Shown in pieces: positions 12,401 to 20,325 of a DNA stretch of 64,000 nt. The notes under the pieces are model-generated. The model saw only the letters and a list, made by a program, of their open reading frames with translations, had not been told where the DNA came from and ran no database searches. Every line of letters begins with the position of its first letter. The stretch's first letter is position 1. Origin of the DNA: Typha latifolia (lineage: Eukaryota; Streptophyta; Magnoliopsida; Poales; Typhaceae); contig CM034103.1 of assembly GCA_019914945.1 (NCBI GenBank), positions 9,734,001 to 9,798,000 on the forward strand, given 5' to 3'. Both the position numbers and the translations under genes were made by a program.

Positions 12401-15400
12401 TAAAAATAAATAAGGGGTTGGATTATAAAATCCTTGAAGTCGGAGTGTGAATCATAAAATAGGTAAAATATAGGGTATGATTTGTAAAAATTCCTAAAAA
12501 GAAACAATACTACGAAGATGTTGAAGAAGACAAATTTAACCACTTATTTGATGCCAAGTACATATTTTACTCATAACTAACATTTCTTGTCAGAGAAACT
12601 AATAGGTTCTGACCCCCACAGATCCTATCATGCAATACCACTACAATTTAATGGACAAAAAGGTAAGAAATCAACAAACCTAGCCCCTAGCTAGTAAAGC
12701 TTCATAGGGACTTTCTACCCAAGTGCAGATAATCTTTAAGGCCCTATTTGGTTTGAGATTAAGCTTCAAACTTGATTAGTTAGTCTCATTTCTTAGTCTT
12801 GATTTGGGTATCCTAAAATAGTTTAGGGTAATTTAGTGTTTGGTTCTGAATTAGTTTAAGAGTATTTATTATTTATGATGTTATGTGAAAAGGTGAAAAA
12901 GTGTTAGTTTTGGAAGGAAATGGATGAGATATAAATTTAATGGACAAAATTACCCTTCTCATGTAATGATGGTAGTCATTATTATAATGTATGAATAATA
13001 TATGGTGTCTATAATAGTTATTTGCAGGCTTAAGTGTAATTTTCCAATTATTTGCGGGCTTAAGTGTAATTTGTAGGCTTAAATAAATATGGGAGATATA
13101 TTTGCCGGCTTAAGTATAATTTGCAGGCTTAAATAAATATGGGAGATATATTTGCAGGCTTAAAATGAATATGTGGTGTCTATAATAGTCATTTGTGGGC
13201 TTAAGTGTAATTTTCAAATTATTTGCAGGCTTATATGATGTCTATGATAACAATTTGCTGGCTTAAATGAACATGGGAGATATATTTGCTGCCTTGCATC
13301 TTTTATATAAGCCCGCAAATCAAATCCACAAACTGAACACATTAGGAGCGATTAAGCCCGCAAATTTAGTCTGCAAACTAAATATGTCTTGCGATTAAGC
13401 CCGCAAACGGAACACAATTCTTGCGATTAAGCCCACAAATGGAATTGTTCTCTCTCCATTTTCTTTACTGAGAGAGGAGAGAGGACAATGATGATGAGAT
13501 TAGACATGATTTGACAAGTCTTAGTATACGGACTTATTCTTCTTATTTGCAAACTTCACATTCTAAGCCAACAAATAATCCAACTAAGTCTACAAATATA
13601 TAACATATAAGCCTGCAAATGTTAGAGAAGTGACTCATCACGATTTTTTTAATTTTTTTTTAAATAAACATCACGTGATATTTATTACACAATTGTTGGA
13701 TGTGTACGGTTAATTTATAATAGCAATTTTTTCCCATATGCCTGCAATTTTATTTTTAAGCCCGCAAAACGATGTTTGCTGGCTTCTTTTGTAAGCAAGT
13801 TAACTAGCCTTTGCTACCTTCTAAGGTCGCAAATCGACCAATTTAGTTAACCTTAACCTTCCAAGTTTATTTTTAAGCCTACAAAACAATGTTTTTACAC
13901 CCTTTTTAATAACCGACGAGTTACTTTTATTTTATATAATTTTTTATTAAACCTACATTAAACGATATTTTTAGTAAAAATATTTAAAAATAATTATATT
14001 TGATCTGCTCAAATTATTTACACTATCTTCCTGTAATTTTTATTTTATTTCTAAGGTATTTCGAAAAAGAGGAAAGAAAGGAAAGAGAGGAGAAAAGAGA
14101 AAAAAGATATGATTGACAAGACACTGATAGATGTAAGTCACGTCAAGGGTAAAATTGAAATCACTTAAAAGAATAATAAGATTTATATATTATTATTTAA
14201 TTATTTATTGAGGACTGAACTTGATTAAGAAAAATAAAGTTATTTTAGTGTTTGGTTACTAAACTAGTTTAGGGTCCCTAAACCCAAAACAAATAGGGGC
14301 TAATACTCTACTAAATTTATTATATATTCGATATATAAATTCGTTCGACCAACATGAAAGAGAAGAGAAAGAAAAGAAAACACTTATTGTTTGCCAAACT
14401 CAAGTAAAACAGCCTGTAATAGTCTCCCAATAGAATTGACTACTTAAGAAAAGAAAACAAACCATAAACCAAACAAACTCTTAAAAAGTAAACTAATTTA
14501 ATCAACAATCTAATTGTCAGGCATTCAAACAGTAGGAAAGGCATTCAAACACATCAGTGAACTTTGCTCTTTGTCAAAATATCCTGCAATTGTTTGAATG
14601 GAGCGTAAATCCATCCAGGCATTTAGATAGTCCGTTGGGTATTTGAATGCCTGACTGAAAGTACGCTCGTTCCGTCCATTCTGCATTCTCTTCTGATGTT
14701 GCCTCTTCTAATAAGTGAACTGGAATGGAGTAACGAACCTTGTCCTCAAGGTTTAGATGTAGAAATTGCAGCTCCAATCCTCAAAATCCTCCTACATAGC
14801 ATCCTCAGACAGCAATCCTTCCCAATGGACCAATGCTTCTTGTTTAGCTAGGACACTGAAACAACAATGAATAGGTGATTCTCTTCAAAAAACACAGATG
14901 GTACGCCACCGATCCAATCCTCCAACAAACTCTCCATCTGTCAATTGTACTATGTAGCGTTTGAACTGCCCATCTCATATCCCACAAGTTCCACGCGACA
15001 ATTAGTGACTCGCTTGGAGTCATCTCCATCATCATCATCAAGAAAGCCCCCGCTCCATGGCTCATCATCTATTGCATCGAGTCCACACTCCATATCTAAA
15101 GGCTCGCCCCCTAAATTCCATTGCAACAAGTGTTGTGCAAATACTCAAATGGGTGAGGGAAGCGGAAGCAAAACCCTTCACCATCAAATAAATTCAAATA
15201 GAATAGCAATAATTTGGGGCAAACCAAATATTAGCAAAGCTAATATCAATATCATGTGAGAACTCCAAATGCAAGATACTAGTTGTAGAGAACTTCAAAT
15301 ACCCAAAGTAATCACAAATATGAACACCAAATCAATGCAAATCATAAAGAGAAAAGAGGGAGAGACACGATTTATGTGGTTTGGCGATGTACCTACATCC

Positions 15401-18400
15401 ACGGGCGGAGTAATCTTCAATCCACTATGCAAATCCTCAAATACAAAGAGATTACAACTCTAATCTCTCTCTAAACAATGGTGGCTCTCCCCTACAAGCT
15501 TTTCTCTCTTGCAAAATGCCCACACAAAACCCTAAAACCCAATATTTCTATTTATAGGGCCGGTTCAGATTGGGTTTTTCCGCATCGCGTTCGAACGCCC
15601 TTGGGGGCGCGTTCGAACACGCCCATATCAAAGCAGCAGAAACAAAGGGGCGTTCGAACGCCCGCTGGGCGCGTTCGAATGCGCTAGTGCAAATGCAGAC
15701 TGGCATTCGAACGCCAAAGCCCCATTCAAACGCCTGGAGAAACAGTTGCTCTCGGGTTGGCTCGCGTTCGAACGCGGTTGGGGCCGTTCGAACGCCTGCA
15801 TCACAGACTACTCTCTGTCTGGAGCCCGCGTTCGAACGCCTCTAGGGCCCGTTCGAACGTGCGGCACAGAAATGCTGATACTTGCTGAATTTTTTGCTGA
15901 AACTAAATTTGAGCCAATTTTTAACAAGTACTTTTTTCTCGTCATCTCGAATTCCATTATTACTTCTGTAGTCAAAGATGACCAATTCCAAATTTTGCCG
16001 TCACTATTGACAAGAAAATGATAGTCCTACAATCGGACATTTGCATCATGATAGATCTCCTTGCATTCTAGTCTATTTCTTTGAGCCACCAAACAAAAAC
16101 AGGGTAGCAAGCTATATCTTATACCGAAGCTTTCGAATGATCGACTTACTAACAAAGTTATGAGTATTTGTCAATCAGCATCGATATCGATATTCCTTCC
16201 AAAGACCCTGTGATCTGTAAAGTTTGCGGCATCACACGCCCGGGTAAGGCATGCAAGGTAATCTTCGGTGGTCCCATCATGTCTTCTAAGGTGGCCTCGA
16301 TCATCTTCCTATCCGCTGCGTTATCAAAGTCTGATTCAGCTATGAGGACAAATAATTGTTCTCCTCTGCATTAGTGTCCAACAACAAACCTCTCATCGCA
16401 ATTAAAACACAAACTTTTTTCCATCCCTCCCACATTTGCTCATAAGTCAAACATTGAAAATCATTACTCAACGGAGCTGCAGGCTATACCATGTCTACGG
16501 TTGAGCCCTCTATTAGCATCCGCTCTGGGTTAATGCTAATCGCGGCAGCATCGGGTTTATTCTTGCAGTCAACGTGGTTAGACTGCCTCACCTTTGCCAA
16601 TTGATCCTCGTGCTTGCGTGCTTAGTCCATGGCATGAGTTATAGTCTAAGGCTTGAAGGGTTTTACTTCCATTTGTATCTCCTCCAATAGCCCTCTGATG
16701 AAGCATCCTAATAGTGTGGGCTTCAGCTATGCGAAAACTCTTGAGGCCAGTTTCTCGAAGTCATTTTGATATTCACTCTACATTTTTTTCAAGACTTCAT
16801 AAAAAGGATCATATTCAGATGGCCTAACCTTGATGTCAACCAAAGAGTAAACTCCGGCCAGTTTGCTAACAAGTTCATTTTATTTAAACCACTGGAACTA
16901 TTGCAGGACCTCATCTTATAGATCGAGCGCAGCAAGCCTAACCGACTCTACTGGCTGTGTTCCTTAGTAGGCAAAAAATTGCTTCACCTTAAATATCCAA
17001 CTAAGATGATCTTCCCGCAAGAACTTCAAAAAGTCTAAATGAGTAATACAAGGCTAAACTCTCCCAATCTAAATGCCTCAACTGCCCTAGGAGGAGCAGC
17101 AGCCGACCTTCCTTCCAGACTAGCCAGTGTCTCCACAATGCGCATTGAGACAGCCTTCAACCGACATCGCCAGTGTCTTTGGCATCTTCCATGACCTTGT
17201 GGCAAGTTGAATAATTTATTTTTTATCAACCGGCCACAAAACTCTAATACTAATTAATAGACTCTGACCCAACAAATCCTATCAAGCAATACCATAGTAG
17301 TTAAATAGACAAATAGATAAGAAATCGACAAACCATAGCCCCCTAGGTAGTTCAATTGACTTGAGAGAGAAAATAAAGAAAAGAAAATAATTTGTTGCTT
17401 GCCAAACTCAAGTATTATTACCTATAGAGTTTCCCAATTAGACTAACCACTTAAGGAAAGAAAAAAAAACCCTAAACCAAACATACTCTTTAAAAATAAA
17501 CTAATTTAATCAATTCTATCCCTAACCAAGTTCGCTCCACAATAGAGGGAGAGAAAAAGAAAATCTAATTTGAATTCAAATAGATTCTAAATTTACTCTT
17601 GAAATGACTTATATCTATTATTTTTATGTCTTGTTAATGTTCTCTCTTCTCTCTCCTTCTCTCTCTCGCATCTCTCTTCCAAAAAATGCATATTTTTTTT
17701 ATTATAAAAAAAGATATCTTTCACAATGGCTAACAGAAAGAAAACCTAGGAAAAAATATTCATACACACTGGTGGAAAAATTAAAAATTTATTATTTAAT
17801 ATAATTTACTGATAAGTTTAATATGGGTTTAAAATAGCAAACTTGCATTTGTATTTTATAAATTTAATAATAATAATTTGGTACTATTTGCATGACATAT
17901 ACTCGATTTCCCAAAAAAAAAAAAATTTCCTTTTTCAAATATCACATTAAAATAATAATTACACTTCTATTTTCAAATCTTTTCTCATCTATCTCCAATT
18001 TCCTTCCAAAATAAATACATTTCCCTTAAAAAAACATTAAAACTAAGTATACAATAAATTATAGAGTGGTTGCAGTCTTGTGAGTTTTTAAGCCTGCAAT
18101 AACTCACTTTCTTTTTTTAAACAAAGTTTGCAATACGAAGAACTTCTTAAAAATATTAAACAAATAATATAGCCTTAACATGGGCTTATAACCAAAAACA
18201 ATAACCTTATGTTATTATTTAAAAAAAAACATTAACCATACATTGTTTTAAAAAGAAAAAATATGTAAGCCCGAATGCAAGCCCGTAAATCAATAAATTT
18301 AAAAACTTTTGATTGATTAAAGAATAATATTTAAAAAATTTATTATCAAAGTCAAAGGGCATTTTGGTCCATTAATTTTATATATCATCTTATTTCTCTT

Positions 18401-19104
18401 CAAAACTAACATTTTTCACTTTTTCACATCACATCAAAAAAAAATAATTACACTTTCGCCAAACACCACATTTTCTTAGCTTAGTTCAAGGTACCTAAAT
18501 TATGAGTATGAAACGGGGTCAACTAGCCACGTTTAAGATTTAGACTCAAACCAAACAGACCCTTAAAGACCAAAGGTTTTGAACATCTTTTTTGGAGAAA
18601 AAAATTAATGGTACAAAAATAAGAAATGGATTCGAAAGAGAAATTATTTACAATTATTAATCAAGATTTAACGAAATAAACATCCATAAAAACACTAATG
18701 ATTTTTCTCACCTTTACCAAAGGGACAAACCAGTCAACTAGATCAGTTTCCTTCATTTGTGCTCCAATTCGACACAACGATTCTACAGCCTTGTCCCTAA
18801 CACAAGTTTCTTCTACAGTGCACAGTGTCTCCAAGGGAGAAAGTAGAACATGAGCATGTTCCACTCCTCCAACATATGGAATAAACACGCCCAACTCTTC
18901 CGCCATTGCAAGAAGTATCTCATCATCGTCATCATTGTTTTCACCAAGAAAGGGAATTAGTTCTTTTCTTGTTCTTTCCTCACCCAATGCTCGTGCAATA
19001 GTAGAGAGTTTCCGGATAGAGTTCAGACGCAGCTGGATATCTTCATTTTTCAACTCATCTATCAATATAGCAATTGGATAGAGTGGCTCGTCGATCATAG
19101 CCAT
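6437..19104 (-). CDS. PP2AA: PP2A 65 kDa scaffold (regulatory subunit A), 5' part of gene, seven exons
   Basis: This encodes the HEAT-repeat scaffold of protein phosphatase 2A, which holds a B regulatory and a C catalytic subunit (cytosol/nucleus). Coding exons on the minus strand: 18712-19104, 10791-11037, 8398-8510, 8084-8163, 7717-7858, 7487-7567, 6437-6541. All junctions are GT/AG and phases fit (0,1,0,2,0,0,0), giving 387 codons of the family's ~587. The start [20 protein letters not shown] is typical of plant A subunits; later landmarks are [51 protein letters not shown] and [20 protein letters not shown], the inner helices of successive HEAT repeats. No frameshift or stop is seen. The exon after 6437 (expected start VIGIDLLSQS) is not in the window, so the C-terminal repeats, which bind the catalytic subunit in this family, lie off the left edge. 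Intron 1 is 7.7 kb and full of transposons. Identity is certain; exon ends rest on splice consensus and phase. Confidence 0.95.
8511..10790 (-). other. PP2A scaffold intron 2, 2.3 kb
   Basis: AT-rich intron between exons 2 and 3. About 9600-10250 is less AT-rich (TACTGGCTCGGCACAAAACG, GCCGGCACACC), which suggests an old repeat, but no reading frame, terminal repeat or target duplication was found. Confidence 0.6.
11668..11790. repeat. ~35 bp tandem repeat, AT-only
   Basis: Three to four copies of a unit like TAATAAAGAATATATATTTA followed by ATAAAGAGTTTATT, with small changes. It lies at the far end of intron 1 of the PP2A scaffold gene, next to a MITE. Confidence 0.85.
11910..12494. mobile_element. 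Mutator-like MITE with long inverted repeats
   Basis: Long imperfect terminal inverted repeats (at least 80 bp): left GGAATTTTTACAAATCACAT, right the complement GGAATTTTTACAAATCATAC. They are flanked by TAAAAAGA(T/A) at 11902-11910 and 12495-12503, a 9 bp target duplication with one mismatch, the size usual for Mutator-like elements. The interior has GGAGGGA and GGTGGT simple repeats and no transposase; the proline/serine-rich minus-strand frame here is a product of those repeats. Confidence 0.8.
12608..14514 (-). repeat. 3' LTR of the decayed gypsy, split by a Harbinger-like element
   Basis: The two halves 12608-12739 and 14304-14514 align in order with the LTR at 17263-17512. The intervening 12740-14300 has its own inverted repeats and a TAA duplication, so it inserted later. 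Confidence 0.75.
12740..14300. mobile_element. PIF/Harbinger (Tourist)-like element, non-autonomous, TSD TAA
   Basis: Ends GGCCCTATTTGGTTTGAG and (complement) GCCCCTATTTGTTTTGGG form imperfect inverted repeats, flanked by TAA at 12737-12739 and 14301-14303; a 3 bp TAA/TTA target fits Tourist-like elements. The 1561 bp interior has no transposase frame. It contains many copies of TTTGCAGGCTTAAGTGTAAT and, in the other half, the complement-like AAGCCCGCAAAT, so the middle can fold back. It sits inside a gypsy LTR. Confidence 0.8.
14524..14647 (-). promoter_or_regulatory. Decayed paired TTCGAA-type motifs in the gypsy 3' region
   Basis: GGCATTCAAAC occurs at 14522 and 14542 (20 bp apart); GTTTGAATG at 14592, a weak match GGCATTTAGA near 14619, and ATTTGAATGCC at 14641. 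The form and 20 bp pairing match the palindromes in the copia LTRs at 15590-15857 and 43856-43981. Whether this is gypsy sequence or a fragment of another LTR is not clear. Confidence 0.5.
15549..15557 (-). promoter_or_regulatory. TATA box of the solo copia LTR
   Basis: CTATAAATA on the minus strand, next to the palindrome array. The related LTR at 43805 has the same word at 44015-44023. Confidence 0.7.
15590..15857 (-). promoter_or_regulatory. Array of five paired GCGTTCGAACGC palindromes in LTR U3
   Basis: TTCGAA (or TTCAAA) cores start at 15590, 15612, 15653, 15674, 15706, 15725, 15767, 15787, 15831 and 15852. Within pairs the spacing is 22, 21, 19, 20 and 21 bp; pair-to-pair distances are 63, 53, 61 and 64 bp. 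Most cores are flanked as CGTTCGAACG. The array ends about 30 bp before the TATA box in the transcription direction, so an enhancer role is a reasonable inference. No binding protein is known to me for this site. Confidence 0.85.
17263..17512 (-). repeat. 5' LTR of the decayed gypsy
   Basis: Matches the split copy at 12608-12739 plus 14304-14514: shared CTCTGACCC...CCTATCA, TTGCCAAACTCAAGTA, and the end AAACTAATTTAATCA (minus strand start TGATTAAATTAG). About 90 bp shorter than the other copy. Confidence 0.75.
17513..18562. mobile_element. Second Harbinger-like copy, inverted, one end recognisable
   Basis: The right end 18490-18562 (complement GGGTCTGTTTGGTTTGAG...) matches the start of 12740-14300 in inverted orientation and is followed by TTA, the expected target. 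The inner sequence also matches (CACTTTTTCACATCACAT near 18417 against the 12885-12905 region; AAGCCTGCAATAACTCA near 18091). The left end is not found, so the left limit is only approximate. Confidence 0.6.
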
Positions 19105-19821
19105 TAAATTTCACAATTTTATCACAGCTACAAAATGGAAAAGCAAAAAATTAGTGTGGTAAGCTATGAGCTTCTAGCAATATATGAATAGAGAACTGCA
19201 GCTAAAAATCTTAAGTGCAAATTAACATGCATAGACTGAACAGTTAAAAGAACCTTCCAAGTATGCATTTAAAAATGAACAATAGATATCCCATTCTGGG
19301 AGTCAAAATATAGGTTAACTTGTTTCATAAATCGAAAATGATGTCCGATCATCTAGAGGTAAATTAGACGTAATAACTAAAAAATAATTGTATTCTTTGC
19401 TACATTCAAACATTCACCTAATCTTTCTCTACATTACGTCAAGTAAGGTACATAATTCAGAAAGTTTAAAATTTATCTTGTAAAAAAGTGAACTGTAAAA
19501 TGTTTAGTTTTGCATTCATATATGACAGTAAGGACTATTATGATAGACCTAGAGAAATAATAACCATTCCATATACCTTTTTGACAATATAGTTACAATA
19601 ACATTCTTGGGATATCATCAGAAGTTCTTCCAAGAATATATTTGCTTCAAAGTAAGCACTAGTGTTCACAATCTATAGACCCAAGGATTTATGCACTACT
19701 CAGGCTTGTGGATGTCAGGCCTCACAACATGTGACAGCAATGGAGGGATGGGGGATAGAGAGTAGCTAATATAGGCTAGAGTGGCAGTATTTTCTGCAGC
19801 AGTACAAAAACAGAGGATGAA

Positions 19822-19899
<78 letters not shown>

Positions 19900-20082
19900 G
19901 GTAGAGGAGGAAGGAAGAGGGAAGGATAGAGGGAAGGAAAGAGGATAGAGAGCCCAGAGCTATGGTAGGGGCCAGCTTTTCAATTAAAGGGAGATGGGAA
20001 GAGAAAGAAGATGATGTTTGGGTTGGATTCTTTCTTCCTGACTCAAATTGGAACAAAACTTAAACCCAACAATGGTCATGCC
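19105..20082 (-). promoter_or_regulatory. Leader and promoter region of the PP2A scaffold gene
   Basis: On the minus strand a good acceptor (TTTTGTAG, AG at 19128-19129) lies 23 bases before the ATG at 19104, so a 5' UTR intron is likely. The pyrimidine-rich strand at about 19750-20040, with a CT/TA microsatellite, resembles a plant 5' leader exon. No donor or TATA box could be fixed with confidence. The gypsy element starting at 20083 marks the upstream limit. Inferred from sequence character only. Confidence 0.4.
19823..19897. repeat. Compound (TA)n(GA)n microsatellite
   Basis: About eleven TA steps run directly into more than twenty GA steps. On the minus strand this reads as a long CT tract followed by TA repeats, in the presumed leader or core promoter of the PP2A scaffold gene. 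Length polymorphism is expected. Confidence 0.95.
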
Positions 20083-20177
20083 TGTCACGACCCAAAATAG
20101 GGATCATAACCGGCCATGCATCTCAATATGCTTGAGATGCACGAAGCCTGTCATGATCCCTATTTTGGGTCGTGACA
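20083..20177 (+). repeat. 95 bp near-palindromic 5' LTR of the gypsy element
   Basis: Starts TGTCACGACCC and ends GGGTCGTGACA. The first and last 25 bases are perfect reverse complements. Inside, GCATCTCAA-tatgc-TTGAGATGC forms a second 9 bp hairpin. The end is fixed by the primer binding site just after it. That is very short for a gypsy LTR; an internal deletion or a 5' truncated LTR plus a foldback repeat are alternatives. Confidence 0.7.
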
Positions 20178-20325
20178 ATGTTGGTATCAGAGCCAGGTTT
20201 TGTCATTTTAAATCACCCTTAGAGTTATGTGGAGGTCCGGTGGCATAAGCTCAGATTCGTTGTGAAATTTTTATTATATTCAGTAAAATTATTCTTATCT
20301 CATTTATAAATTTTGAAGGGGCAGT

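Larger units (their letters stand above)
15131..16009 (-). mobile_element. Solo LTR of a Ty1-copia element, TSD ACAAG
   Basis: An 879 bp block flanked by ACAAG (15126-15130 and 16010-16014), inserted in the decayed gypsy. On the minus strand it ends GCACAACA, as do the LTRs of the copia at 43805-49031, and it shares with them GATTTGCATAGTGGATTGAA. Upstream on the minus strand are ten TTCGAA palindromes (15590-15857), then a TATA box CTATAAATA (15549-15557). No internal coding part is present on either side. The outer minus-strand end reads CAATAG instead of TG, a small mismatch to LTR rules. Confidence 0.8.
12608..17512 (-). mobile_element. Decayed Ty3-gypsy element with nested insertions (intron 1 of PP2A)
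   Basis: Minus-strand remnants in order: primer-binding-like site (TTAGTATTAGAG) at about 17247-17262; gag ([11 protein letters not shown] near 17000, [13 protein letters not shown] near 16800); gag-protease linker and protease ([20 protein letters not shown] near 16190-16265, THNFVSKSI near 16150, [10 protein letters not shown] near 16050); then the end of pol ([14 protein letters not shown] at about 14799-14840, LNLEDKV near 14745). Reverse transcriptase, RNase H and most of integrase are absent. Stops and frameshifts are everywhere. LTR-like ends are 17263-17512 and 12608-14514; the second is split by a Harbinger-like element. A solo copia LTR sits at the protease break. No clear target duplication of the gypsy itself was found. 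Confidence 0.8.

Noticed and set aside
13021..13640. Regular TTTGCAGGCTTAAG words as a possible CRISPR-like array
   Set aside because: Spacing is irregular, the words lie inside a plant DNA transposon with TAA target duplication, and the genome is eukaryotic.
15478..16021. Arginine/threonine-rich frames over the palindrome array
   Set aside because: GTTCGAACGC repeats translate as RSNA/FERx repeats in several frames; the block is an LTR promoter, not coding.
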